A stretch of 64,000 nucleotides of DNA from Alistipes sp. (GTDB lineage: Bacteria; Bacteroidota; Bacteroidia; Bacteroidales; Rikenellaceae), in contig JAFQHI010000025.1 of the NCBI GenBank assembly GCA_017398045.1, positions 62,001-126,000 on the forward strand. Direction: 5' to 3'. Both the position numbers and the translations under genes were made by a program. Shown here in pieces: positions 1 through 8,939 of the stretch (its first letter is position 1; the number at the start of each line of letters is the position of its first letter). The notes below the pieces were generated by a model. That model made no database searches, was not told the DNA's origin, and was given only the letters and a program-made list of their open reading frames with translations.

Positions 1-126
1 AGCCATCTCGCTCTCGACCATCCAGACGGCCAGCGGTTTATCGCCATCGATGAGCGGATGCTTCTGCTCGGTGCAGGCCACAGCAAGCAACACGCACGCG
101 AGCAAAGCAAATAATAGTTTTTTCAT
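1..126 (-). CDS. Lipoprotein N-terminus, possibly GH105 hydrolase (partial)
   Basis: Only the first 42 codons lie in the window; the gene runs off base 1. The start ATG is at 126-124, 18 bp after the stop of the CE12-CE8 gene, so it is the last visible member of the same minus-strand operon. The protein opens with a charged MKK, a hydrophobic stretch and a lipobox (LAVAC, Cys18), so it should be a lipid-anchored envelope protein. The following residues (DGDKPLAVWMVESEMA) resemble the start of unsaturated rhamnogalacturonyl hydrolases of family GH105, which often sit at the end of pectin operons. The lipoprotein assignment is read from the sequence. The GH105 call is inference from a few residues and from context. 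Confidence 0.6.
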   Translation of the reverse strand, partial: MKKLLFALLACVLLAVACTEQKHPLIDGDKPLAVWMVESEMA

Positions 127-144
127 CGGAATCGCTTTTGAGGT

Positions 145-1776
145 TTATTTCAAATACTTCTCAATCAGTGCCTCGGCCTCTTTTCGGGTCAGCTGGTGCG
201 ACCAATCTACACGACCCTTCTTCACGGCACCCTTACCCTTCGAGCCATACTCTGCATAGTAGGTCGTCGAGGGGTTCTCCTTGTTCGACCACAGCTCCCA
301 ACCGGCCGCGGTGATATGCTCACCCAGCTCGCAGTTGATGAAAATCGTCTTGGCATAGGGACGCCACGGACGACCCAGGTAGCACTTCGTCACACCCTCG
401 GCTGCCGTCAGTCGGCAGTTGAAGAAGATGTAGCCCACCTCCTGGCCCTCGACGGTCGAGGCGGCCGTTACGTAGGAGTTCGACAACGAGCAAATCTCGC
501 AATTGCGGAAAATAGCCGCAGCGGCACCAAAGATAAAGTCGGTCGTACCCTCGATGTAGCAGTTGTCGAAGTAGTTCCAACGCTCGCCACCGATATGCTC
601 ATTCGAGTTGCCGGCACCGCGCGTGTAGAGCGTATCCTGATTACCGAGGAAACGGCAATTGCGGAAACGGAGGTTGTTACCGAGCGTCTGCACCGCTACG
701 GCCTGACCTACGCGACCTGCCGTATTCTCAAACGTGATGTTATCCACCGTCCAATTATCAGCACCGAAATAAATCGTGGCCGAACCCGACGTACCCATCG
801 GCTGACCCTTGATGTTCTTGCGGTTGGCGAAGTCGTCCCACGAGAGAACCGCTTTGCCTACACCGTAGAGCAACACGTTGCGCTTGGTCCAGGGAATCGA
901 AATCTTCTCACGATAGACACCCTCCGAGAGGCGAATTTTGAACGAACCGTTGTTGTAGTCGGGAATGGCATCAATGGCCTCCTTCAGCGTAAAGAAGTCA
1001 CCCGTACCATCCTTGGCAACCACCACGTGGGGAATCTCAAGACGCTCGGCCAACGCAGGAATCTGCTGTTCGATGAGCGTTGCCACCATGCGCGAAACGA
1101 CATGGGCTCCCGCCACATTGAGGTGCGTATTATCCTCACGGCCATCGGGATAGAGGGGCGAAGTACCCTTCTTAACCCACATGAAGTAGCGGCGCGAAGG
1201 CTCATCACCCAGCTCCTTGAGCCACTCCTCGGTAACGACCTCCATATCGAGCAGCGTCACGCCCATCTCCTCGGCCACCTGACGCACGCGATCGGGATAC
1301 TCGCCATGGGTCTTTTTCAGCTGACCCTCCTCGGTGAAGTGACGACGGGCAATCGGGGTCAAAAGGACCGGAATACCCCCCTTCTCGCGCGTTTCATTGA
1401 CATAGCGACGCAGATTTTCGGCAAAGACCTCCGGCACGGACCCCACCTTCGGGCGGTCCACCTTCTCGTCGTTGTGACCGAACTGAATAAAGACATAGTC
1501 GCCCTTTTGCATCTGGGTGTAGATAGGCTCCCAGCGACCCTCGGCGCGGAACGACTTGGTCGAGCGGCCGTTCATGGCGTGGTTCTCGACCACCACATCC
1601 TCACCAAAGAAGGCGCGGAACAACTGCCCCCAGCCACGCTCGGGATTCTCCTTTTCCAGGTTCTTGTTGGCGCAGGTCGAGTCGCCAATCAAATAGATGT
1701 GCAACGGGCGTTGCTCCTCTGCCTCGGCAAAGCCGAAGCAGAAGAGTGCCAACGCTAAAAACAATTTCTTCATCAT
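145..1776 (-). CDS. Bifunctional CE12 acetylesterase - CE8 pectin methylesterase
   Basis: A 543-aa secreted protein with a Sec signal peptide (about residues 1-20) and two pectin-deesterifying modules. Residues 25-245 are an SGNH hydrolase of the rhamnogalacturonan acetylesterase type (CE12): block I GDST with nucleophile Ser33, NGRS, the GHND block near 100-103, and DNTH giving Asp215 and His218. Residues 250-540 are a CE8 pectin methylesterase beta-helix with the usual active-site motifs: QAVA (Gln358), QDTL (Asp381), DFIFG (Asp413) and LGRPW (Arg469, Trp471). It should remove acetyl and methyl esters from pectin so that lyases and polygalacturonase can act; the CE8 reaction releases methanol. 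Two adjacent ATGs are possible starts. It lies between the DUF4988-PL1 gene (6 bp upstream) and a partial lipoprotein gene. All key residues look intact. Confidence 0.93.
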   Translation of the reverse strand: MMKKLFLALALFCFGFAEAEEQRPLHIYLIGDSTCANKNLEKENPERGWGQLFRAFFGEDVVVENHAMNGRSTKSFRAEGRWEPIYTQMQKGDYVFIQFGHNDEKVDRPKVGSVPEVFAENLRRYVNETREKGGIPVLLTPIARRHFTEEGQLKKTHGEYPDRVRQVAEEMGVTLLDMEVVTEEWLKELGDEPSRRYFMWVKKGTSPLYPDGREDNTHLNVAGAHVVSRMVATLIEQQIPALAERLEIPHVVVAKDGTGDFFTLKEAIDAIPDYNNGSFKIRLSEGVYREKISIPWTKRNVLLYGVGKAVLSWDDFANRKNIKGQPMGTSGSATIYFGADNWTVDNITFENTAGRVGQAVAVQTLGNNLRFRNCRFLGNQDTLYTRGAGNSNEHIGGERWNYFDNCYIEGTTDFIFGAAAAIFRNCEICSLSNSYVTAASTVEGQEVGYIFFNCRLTAAEGVTKCYLGRPWRPYAKTIFINCELGEHITAAGWELWSNKENPSTTYYAEYGSKGKGAVKKGRVDWSHQLTRKEAEALIEKYLK

Positions 1777-1782
1777 CTTGGT

Positions 1783-4203
1783 TTACTCTAATTTGGTGTA
1801 AGTTCCCCCCTCAATCTGGGCCATGACGGTATCCTGAACAAGGTAGTGCAGGTAACACTCAAAATTGGTGTAAAGCCCCTGCGGGTCGAGCGTCTTATCG
1901 GTTGCATCGGCCTTGGCAGGGTTCAGGCCCAGCTTCTCCTCGTAGTAGTCGGGGATATTATCCTTATCCGTATCGGTCGTGGCACGCTGAATCTCCTCGC
2001 TCGTAGCCGAAAGAGTCGGCCAACCGCCTACAGCCGTCTGCGTATCAATCATACCACCCGTCGAGCCGTTACCACCATCGTTGTAGGTAGCCTTCGCGTT
2101 GCGGGCATCGTCAATCAGACGCTCATCGACCTTGTCGCGCTTAAGCGAAGCACCGGCATAGTCCAACACGCGCGCATAGGCATCTACGGCCGTGTGAGTC
2201 GAAGTGTAGCAGAGCGTAGCATCATCCTTCTTAATCGCAAACGGAGCCGTCTGGAACTGGTTGTAATAGGTGTATTGCGCACCATCGGTAAAGTTGATAC
2301 CGCTCTGGTTGTTCGACGTAATATCGCTGTGTTGCGTATGTACGTTACCCGAAACAAAGAGTTGCGGATAGGCCGAAGACCACACCTTACCATCCTTCTC
2401 GTAGAAGGCATCCGCCGCCAAGAAGTACTTACGGTCCTTCGATGCGGGGCCGGGCTTGTAGTAGTTGTTCACCATATTAAACTGACCACTCTCACCACCA
2501 TACGACGAGTTATCGCCCCAGTTATTGACCACGTTGTTGCGATAATCGACATTGCCACGGTGGGTCGAGAGGTAGTCGCCATAGACCTGCGGATGGCAGA
2601 AGCGCGGGTTACGGCTGCTGTGAGCGGTGAGGATGTTGTGGTGGAACGATGCGTTCTTACCACCCCAGATACCGCCGTAGCCGTGCGAACCCTTGCCGTG
2701 TACGGAGTTCTTGAGCGACTCGCCAATCAGACACCACTGCATCGTAAAGTTCTTGTTGGCATAGAACGAGGCACACTCATCCGTACTCCACGACATGGAG
2801 CAGTGGTCGATGATGACATTCTCACGATAGCGACCCCAGATGGCATCGCCCTCATGACCCTTCGCATCGCCCATGCGGAAGCGCAGGTAGCGGATAATCA
2901 CATTATTCGTATTGACCACCACCGAGTAGTTGGCAAGCGTGATACCGTCGCCCGGAGCCGTCTGGCCGGCAATGGTTACGTTGCCCTTGCCGATGCGCAA
3001 CTCTGACTGGAGGTAAATCGTACCACACACATCGAAGACAATCGTGCGCGCGCCGTTCATATCGAGGGCCTCACGCAGCGAACCCGGACCTTCGTCGTTG
3101 AGGTTCGTCACATGAACCACCTGACCGCCACGGCCACCCGTGGTGTACATACCACCACCCTCGGCACCCGGGAAGGCGCGAATCACGCCATCCTGCTCCG
3201 AGGCGGGGAACTTCACGGCCGCAGCCGCTTCGCTCTTCACATGAATCGTTGCGAGCTTCAAGAGCGCACCCGACGTCGCGGCATAGAGCGTCACATCGCC
3301 CTCGCTCTTAAAGGAGGGGGCAGTAATCTCCACCGACGTCTCGCCTACCTTTACACGCCAACCCTCGGGACGCTCGATGGCAATCTCCGCGATGCCCTGC
3401 TGTTTGAGGGCAAACGAGCGGGTCTGGCCCACCGTAAAGGTTTCGGTTGCACCGGCCGTCAGTTCGAAGACCATGCTGCCGACAATGGGCAACGAGAGCG
3501 TATCACCTGTTACGAGCGTCACCTCGAGCATCGTACCATCGTCACTGACGGCAGCCTGCGTAAAGTAGCTCTTGGGGAGCTTCGTGGGGTCGGCCACAAT
3601 GGGGTCACCATTGGCATTCAGAATACGTTTCGGGCCGTTGCCGTCGCCAAGGTCGATGGTCCAGAAGCCCATCTCGTCCACGCCAAGCGTGGGAGCTACG
3701 CCCACCTCGCCTTCCGTACCGTCCGCACCCGTCTCGCCCTTGTCACCAAGGCCTTTGACGGGATTTCCGGCCTCATCGAGCAACTGCGACCAACTGCCAC
3801 CGTTGTCGTAAGAGATATACCAGCAACCATCCGTTGCATCAATTTTCAGAAGAGGCATCTCCACCTCGCCCATCGCGCCTGTGGGTCCCTCGGCACCTAC
3901 ATCGCCCGTCTCGCCCTTCGTACCCGAAGTGAGCGTATAGGTCGAGCCGTTGTTGTAGGTGACAGTTACCACACCATTCTGCTCCGTGACGGAGGTAATA
4001 TAGCTTGCCCCCTGCATCGCATCGAGGAGCGAAGCATAGCTTTTGAGGTCGCCATTCAGCCCCTGCAAAGCCTGCTCCACAGCCGCGATACGCTCGGCGA
4101 GGTTCGCCACATCGCCCTTGAGGGCCGAGTCGTCGTACTCATCCGAGCAAGCGACCGACAATGCCCCCACTGCGAGCATTATATATAATAGTATGCGTTT
4201 CAT
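1783..4203 (-). CDS. Pectate lyase PL1 lipoprotein with DUF4988/collagen-like N-terminus
   Basis: An 806-aa lipoprotein (lipobox ending at Cys19) whose catalytic part starts near residue 344 with FPGAEGGG and TGGRGGQVVHVTNLND, the hallmark of Bacteroidota PL1 pectate lyases. Later conserved pieces are IIDHCSMSWSTDE and SSRNPRF; the Arg is the likely catalytic base. Pectate lyases cleave homogalacturonan by beta-elimination. Residues 20-170 form a coiled-coil heptad region followed by Gly-X-Y collagen-like triplets (GETGDVGAEGPTGAMGE; GDKGETGADGTEGE) that bracket short YISYDNGG modules, as in DUF4988 proteins. A Ca-binding TSP3-like motif (DTDKDNIPDYYEEKLGLNP) lies near the C-terminus. Its first mature residues, CSDEYDDSALKG, are identical to those of the adjacent 594-aa lipoprotein, which suggests paired surface proteins from a duplicated anchor region. 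Confidence 0.92.
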   Translation of the reverse strand: MKRILLYIMLAVGALSVACSDEYDDSALKGDVANLAERIAAVEQALQGLNGDLKSYASLLDAMQGASYITSVTEQNGVVTVTYNNGSTYTLTSGTKGETGDVGAEGPTGAMGEVEMPLLKIDATDGCWYISYDNGGSWSQLLDEAGNPVKGLGDKGETGADGTEGEVGVAPTLGVDEMGFWTIDLGDGNGPKRILNANGDPIVADPTKLPKSYFTQAAVSDDGTMLEVTLVTGDTLSLPIVGSMVFELTAGATETFTVGQTRSFALKQQGIAEIAIERPEGWRVKVGETSVEITAPSFKSEGDVTLYAATSGALLKLATIHVKSEAAAAVKFPASEQDGVIRAFPGAEGGGMYTTGGRGGQVVHVTNLNDEGPGSLREALDMNGARTIVFDVCGTIYLQSELRIGKGNVTIAGQTAPGDGITLANYSVVVNTNNVIIRYLRFRMGDAKGHEGDAIWGRYRENVIIDHCSMSWSTDECASFYANKNFTMQWCLIGESLKNSVHGKGSHGYGGIWGGKNASFHHNILTAHSSRNPRFCHPQVYGDYLSTHRGNVDYRNNVVNNWGDNSSYGGESGQFNMVNNYYKPGPASKDRKYFLAADAFYEKDGKVWSSAYPQLFVSGNVHTQHSDITSNNQSGINFTDGAQYTYYNQFQTAPFAIKKDDATLCYTSTHTAVDAYARVLDYAGASLKRDKVDERLIDDARNAKATYNDGGNGSTGGMIDTQTAVGGWPTLSATSEEIQRATTDTDKDNIPDYYEEKLGLNPAKADATDKTLDPQGLYTNFECYLHYLVQDTVMAQIEGGTYTKLE

Positions 4204-4223
4204 AGTGCGAGTATCTGCTAAAA

Positions 4224-6008
4224 TTATTTACTCGTCCACTTAACCTTATACACATTAATAGCACTCTTCTTGCTATACAGATTGATGACCGACCCAGCCT
4301 TAGCAGCCGAGCAATCAATCGTATGCACCTGACGCGAAGCACTCGAATCCGGAGCCACAAATCCATCAGCATTTACCTCCGTACCATCAATAGCAACGGC
4401 CAAGTAACGATCGCCAGATCCACTGGACTGAATATCAACCTCAAGCGTACCAGGCCCAGCCACCGTAAACTGCAGCGTACACGAAGTAGTGTTACCCGAA
4501 CCTCCGAGTTGGATACGATAATCATCACCGCTCTTACCGAACTTACACTTGCCCTCACCGGCAATAAACTTCATACCATTGCCAAGATCGACATCGGCCG
4601 TGTAATTTTCCGTTCCAATCGAGTTATAGAGCTGCTCGAATACCGAGCTGCTCCACTCCAGCACATCACCCGTAGCAGGGGGCGTCGTAGCCTCCGTTAC
4701 GGTCAGCGTAGCCTCACCGGCAGCCGACTCGGTGTAGGCGGCATCGGTCGGAACAGCCACCACCGACAGCTTGTACTCACCCTTTGCAAGGGCCTTCACA
4801 TCCGCAGCAGCAATCGTGTAGGTAGCCTCCGTTACGCTCGTAGCGGCAGCACCATTGAACGAAACCTGATACGAGGTGGCATTGGCAACAGCCTCCCACG
4901 TAGCCACCACAGCCTGCTCCGCACCGGCCGTTACCGAGGCGGGCGTCAGCGTCACGACGGGCGTAGCCAAAGCAACCGGCTCCACAGCCGTACCGTCAAT
5001 CTTCACCTGCATACGCAGTACCGTAGCCAGGCCGTTCTTCATCACAACGAGGAGCGAAACATCCGTTGCCGAGTCGGCCGTAGCGCGACTTTGAGCGGCG
5101 GGAGCCGTCACGTCAAGCGTCATATCGGTCAGCGTCACCGTCCAACCGTCGGGGTAACCGACCACCTTGACCATATCGGCCGTCGGGGCCTTCACCGTAT
5201 AGCTCTTCTTCTCTGCGTAGGCAAACACCTGCACATCCTCAATGGGGTTCTCACCGGCATAGAGCTGTGCCAAGGCCTTACCGCCTACGGGAATCTCCAG
5301 CTCCTCGGTCGTACCGGCCAACACCACTACCAGGGTCGAATTTTCGGCCGAATAGGTCACCGACTCGAAGACCGACTTGTAGGTTACGTCACCCGTACCC
5401 TCCGAAACAACAGCCTTCACCTCGTTACCCGCAGCATCCTTCATGCGCTCGTAGGTGGCACCACCGTCGTAGCTCACGACCCAGTAGCCCTCGGCATCGA
5501 CGCTCAACATCGGCGTAGCACCCTGTGCGCCCTGTGCGCCCTGGTCACCCGTGGCACCCGTCTGGCCCAAGGCCGAAACCTTCTCACCGGCGGGATACTC
5601 CCACGTCGAACCACCATCGTAGCTCACCTGCCAATAGCCCTCCGAATCGATACGCATCATCGGCGTGCAAGGCTCACCCTGGGGACCCTGCGGACCCGTC
5701 TGGCCCTGGTCACCCTTCTGACCGTTGGCAATCGTGAAGCTCTTGCCATCCGAGAAGTTCACCGTATAACCGCCATCGGCATTCTCCGTCACCTTCGTAA
5801 TGGCGATACCGTCGGCAATGGCCTTCATGGCGGCAATATCGTCGTTAATCTTCAGGGCCTCCTGCTTCAGCGCGTTAATCTGCTGCTCGAGGTTGGTCAC
5901 CTTGTCTTTCAGGTCGTCGATTTCACCCTTCAGGGCCGAATCATCGTACTCATCCGAACAGCCGACGAGCATCGCGGCAGCTGCCAGGAAATAAAACAAT
6001 CGTTTCAT
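4224..6008 (-). CDS. DUF4988 lipoprotein with Ig/FN3 and C-terminal beta domain (glycan-binding type)
   Basis: A 594-aa lipoprotein (lipobox LVGC, Cys17) with no catalytic motif that I recognise. Residues 18-65 are a coiled coil. Residues 95-112 and 147-165 are collagen-like Gly-X-Y runs (GPQGPQGEP; GATGDQGAQGAQGATP) separated by two copies of a D-x-EGYW-x-VSYDGG module. Residues about 345-440 look like a fibronectin III/Ig fold, and 450-594 form a beta-rich domain with PGTLEVDIQSSGSGDRYLAV that could be a carbohydrate-binding module. It sits between GH28 and the PL1 lyase and shares its mature N-terminus with that lyase. The likely role is a surface pectin-binding scaffold. That role is inference; the domain layout is read directly. 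Confidence 0.75.
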   Translation of the reverse strand: MKRLFYFLAAAAMLVGCSDEYDDSALKGEIDDLKDKVTNLEQQINALKQEALKINDDIAAMKAIADGIAITKVTENADGGYTVNFSDGKSFTIANGQKGDQGQTGPQGPQGEPCTPMMRIDSEGYWQVSYDGGSTWEYPAGEKVSALGQTGATGDQGAQGAQGATPMLSVDAEGYWVVSYDGGATYERMKDAAGNEVKAVVSEGTGDVTYKSVFESVTYSAENSTLVVVLAGTTEELEIPVGGKALAQLYAGENPIEDVQVFAYAEKKSYTVKAPTADMVKVVGYPDGWTVTLTDMTLDVTAPAAQSRATADSATDVSLLVVMKNGLATVLRMQVKIDGTAVEPVALATPVVTLTPASVTAGAEQAVVATWEAVANATSYQVSFNGAAATSVTEATYTIAAADVKALAKGEYKLSVVAVPTDAAYTESAAGEATLTVTEATTPPATGDVLEWSSSVFEQLYNSIGTENYTADVDLGNGMKFIAGEGKCKFGKSGDDYRIQLGGSGNTTSCTLQFTVAGPGTLEVDIQSSGSGDRYLAVAIDGTEVNADGFVAPDSSASRQVHTIDCSAAKAGSVINLYSKKSAINVYKVKWTSK

Positions 6009-6040
6009 ATGATTAGCATAAAGTTTTAAGGTTCATTCTA

Positions 6041-7711
6041 TTAGTTAAAGGCAACCTTACCCTCCGACTTGGGCGAGAGCTGCGTATTCTCGGCCTTAAT
6101 CTGGGCCGACTGAATCGCAATCTGCTCGTTGCGGCTACCCGTTACCATGAGGGCCGTGGCCATATTCTCGGGGCAGGTAAACTGCTCTACCTTCACCTGC
6201 TTTGCGTTGTTGATGGCCAGAGGCACACCCTGCTTCGGCACGATGGTTACGTTCTTCAGCGCGACATTGGTCGATTCGTTAATCTGCGCACCGGTGGTCG
6301 TATAGAACCAGGCGTTCTCCACCGTCACGTTCTCGACGTTCATCTCCGGCAGACCGTTGAACAGCATGGCACGACGTGCGCCGTTGCAACGTACATCCTT
6401 AATGGCGATATTGCGGAAAGCGGGGGTCGTCTCATCAACGGGCTTGAAGGGCATATCCGAAGCCTCACCCTCGTCACCATCGGCCAAAGCCTCCGAGGCC
6501 GACTTGCCACCGTAGAAGAGGTCGAACAGCAGACCGTCCGTCAAAATGTTGTTCATCGTGATGTTCTCGATAAAGATATTCTCGACCACACCACCGCGAC
6601 CGCGCGTCGATTTGAAGCGCAGACCGACATCCGTACCCGAGAAGGTGCAGTTGCGAACGCTCACGTTCTTCACACCGCCCGACATCTCGCTACCTACGAC
6701 AAAGCCACCGTGACCGTGGAAGACGATGCAGTTATCGACCACCACATTCTCGCACGGAATACCGCGCTTGCGACCATCCTCGTTCTTACCGCTCTTGATG
6801 CAGATGGCATCGTCACCGGCGTCAATCGACGAGTTAATGACCAGCACATTCTTGCACGACTCGATATCCAGACCGTCACCATTCTGGGCATATGCCGGGC
6901 AACGAACCGTCACACCGTCAATCGTGAGGTTGGTGCAGATGGCGGGGTGAACCGTCCAGCAGGGCGAGTTCTGGAACGTCACGCCCTGAAGCAGCACGTT
7001 GTCGCAGTTGTGGATAGCCACCATCACCGGACGCAGGAAGTCACGAATCGGCTCGAAATCCTCCTTCGTCTTCATGTTCTCGTTTACGTTCTGGTCCGTG
7101 GCACCCTTCTGACCGCGGTAGTAGCTCTCGGTGGGGAACCAATTCGTACCATCGACAATACCGCCGCTGGCTACGAGCTTCTTCCAAGCCGACTCGGTCA
7201 CCTTGCTCTGCTTCACCATACGCCAAGCATCACCGCTACCGTCAATCACACCGCCACCCGTGATGGCTACGTTCTTCACGCCACGAGCCGAGATGGGCGA
7301 CTGCATACGCCACGTATTCAGACCCTCGAAGATAATCTCGGTCAGGGGATACAGCGACTGGTCGGGGCTGAAGAGAATCATGGCATGATTCGAGAGGTTC
7401 AACTCGATGTTGTCCTTCAGTACAATCGGGCCGGTGAACCAGATACCGTCGGGTACCACCACCTTACCACCACCCTGCTCGGCCAGGTTGTCAATCGTCG
7501 CCTGGATGGCCTCCGTATTGAGGGTCATACCATCACCCACGGCACCAAAATCGACAATCGAAGCCTCGCGGGCAGGAATCGAGGGAAGCTCCACTTTGGG
7601 CATCTCGAACGGGAGGTTGGCATAGACGTCAGCCGTCTTGTCCGCCTCACCACAGCAGCAGGCCGTCATCGCGGCAGCCGCCAGGAAAAGAATCGTGTGT
7701 TTGAAATTCAT
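6041..7711 (-). CDS. GH28 polygalacturonase (exo-type likely), lipoprotein
   Basis: A 556-aa lipoprotein (Cys18 in AMTAC) of glycoside hydrolase family 28, an inverting enzyme that hydrolyses alpha-1,4-galacturonan. The beta-helix begins near residue 50 (VDFGAVGDGMTLNTEAIQ). The four GH28 signatures are present: NGDGLD (Asp279, in place of the common NTDG), AGDD (Asp300 and Asp301), GHGG (His334) and RFK (Arg365/Lys367). A long loop at residues 160-215 before the active site fits bacterial exo-polygalacturonases, but exo versus endo action is inference. It lies 49 bp after DUF4861 and 32 bp before the DUF4988 lipoprotein in the pectin operon, where it would work on de-esterified pectin. Confidence 0.93.
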   Translation of the reverse strand: MNFKHTILFLAAAAMTACCCGEADKTADVYANLPFEMPKVELPSIPAREASIVDFGAVGDGMTLNTEAIQATIDNLAEQGGGKVVVPDGIWFTGPIVLKDNIELNLSNHAMILFSPDQSLYPLTEIIFEGLNTWRMQSPISARGVKNVAITGGGVIDGSGDAWRMVKQSKVTESAWKKLVASGGIVDGTNWFPTESYYRGQKGATDQNVNENMKTKEDFEPIRDFLRPVMVAIHNCDNVLLQGVTFQNSPCWTVHPAICTNLTIDGVTVRCPAYAQNGDGLDIESCKNVLVINSSIDAGDDAICIKSGKNEDGRKRGIPCENVVVDNCIVFHGHGGFVVGSEMSGGVKNVSVRNCTFSGTDVGLRFKSTRGRGGVVENIFIENITMNNILTDGLLFDLFYGGKSASEALADGDEGEASDMPFKPVDETTPAFRNIAIKDVRCNGARRAMLFNGLPEMNVENVTVENAWFYTTTGAQINESTNVALKNVTIVPKQGVPLAINNAKQVKVEQFTCPENMATALMVTGSRNEQIAIQSAQIKAENTQLSPKSEGKVAFN

Positions 7712-7760
7712 GTTGGTTTAGTTTTTTATTGTTGATTGATATTTTGTTGATTCGTCGCCA

Positions 7761-8939
7761 TTATTTCACGCGCTCCACCTTGACGGGACGAGCGGCCGCC
7801 TTGGCCTTCTTCAGGACATCGGTCAGAAGCTCCTCATCCGAGAACTGGTCGAGCCAGCTGCTCTTGCGCCAATTCATATCGAAGTGGTACGAAATGCGAC
7901 CCTCCTGATTGGGCGTAAGCTGGTAGAGGTAGCTCAATTTGTCATCCTCGGCCGAGATAATCTCCACCTCGTCGGGCAGAGCCACCGCCAAAGCCACGGT
8001 CTCCTTCGGCCACTTCTCGTAGTCGTTCTCGGGGTGGTCCGTGCCAATCTGGGCCACGGCACGCTCCTCCTTGATGAACTGCGTCTCGAGCATCTTCATC
8101 ACGCCCGTCACGAACTTTAGTCCTGCGAAGTCGCCCTCGATAAAGTTATCGACCACCACATCGCTATGGCCTGCATAAATCGTATAGCGCGAAGTCATAT
8201 TCAGCTCCTTGCCTGCATAGTTCCAGCCCTCGACCTCCATCTCCATGATGGCACGCACGGGGCCTTTGGCCAATACACGAGCCTCACGACGCTTGAAGTC
8301 CGAGATATGAATCATCTGCTTTGCCTCGTCGTCCCAGCCCTTCAGCACACCGACACCAATCGAACCGAAGACGCGCAGGTTGTCGTGGCCAAAGCCCTCG
8401 GCCAGTTGCTCGGGCGTGGAGTACCACATCGATTGGCGCAACTCGAGCTGCGGCTTCTTCTTGCCGTAGGTGTCAATCGTCTGCTTCTTGTCGAAATAGA
8501 CGCGATAAGCACCCCACTCCGACTCGATGGCCGGTCCGTGGTGGTGCAGCTTGCGATACATATCGTCCTTGAACGAGAAGAGGGTATCTTTCTCCTCATA
8601 GGGATTCGCTTCGTCGCCCGTCTTCCACCACATCTGGGCATTGGTGCGCGGGGCATACTCCTTCGTCGAAGGCTCTTCGGAGAAGGTCACCGTAAACTCC
8701 TTCACCTGCTCCACATCGGCCACAAAGGCGGCCTCCGCGAGACATTTATCGAGCTGCGAGGGAATCTCCTCACCCTCGGCCGTCACAACCACACTTTCGG
8801 CCCATGCCGGCACATCGGCAATCACCACGGGGCAATCCGTGCGCGGAGCCTCCACCTCGACACGGTAGATGCGCTCTTCGCTTTTGGTGCAGGCACCGAG
8901 CATCGCTACGGCCGCACCGAACAAAATCAGTTTTTTCAT
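7761..8939 (-). CDS. DUF4861 family lipoprotein of a pectin operon
   Basis: A 392-aa lipoprotein (lipobox ending at Cys17 in MLGACTKS). The sequence matches what I know of DUF4861 proteins: the N-terminal third is beta-rich, then come WKTGDE, LHHHGPAIESEWGAYRVYFD, and a C-terminal beta-sandwich ending in YHFDMNW. Proteins of this family recur next to pectin and uronate-degrading enzymes, and some may be lyases or accessory esterases; the exact reaction is not established from this sequence. The conserved His-rich LHHHGPA segment is the best candidate active site. Its ATG overlaps the stop codon of the STN-esterase gene by one base (TAATG), which indicates translational coupling. Confidence in the family is moderate and in the function low. 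Confidence 0.7.
   Translation of the reverse strand: MKKLILFGAAVAMLGACTKSEERIYRVEVEAPRTDCPVVIADVPAWAESVVVTAEGEEIPSQLDKCLAEAAFVADVEQVKEFTVTFSEEPSTKEYAPRTNAQMWWKTGDEANPYEEKDTLFSFKDDMYRKLHHHGPAIESEWGAYRVYFDKKQTIDTYGKKKPQLELRQSMWYSTPEQLAEGFGHDNLRVFGSIGVGVLKGWDDEAKQMIHISDFKRREARVLAKGPVRAIMEMEVEGWNYAGKELNMTSRYTIYAGHSDVVVDNFIEGDFAGLKFVTGVMKMLETQFIKEERAVAQIGTDHPENDYEKWPKETVALAVALPDEVEIISAEDDKLSYLYQLTPNQEGRISYHFDMNWRKSSWLDQFSDEELLTDVLKKAKAAARPVKVERVK

Noticed and set aside
196-1758. Long open frame opposite the CE12-CE8 gene
   Set aside because: It is the shadow of a gene with all catalytic motifs; its translation shows no signal peptide, motif or plausible composition. The same holds for long opposite frames at 4323-6029, 29577-31259 and 36173-38161.
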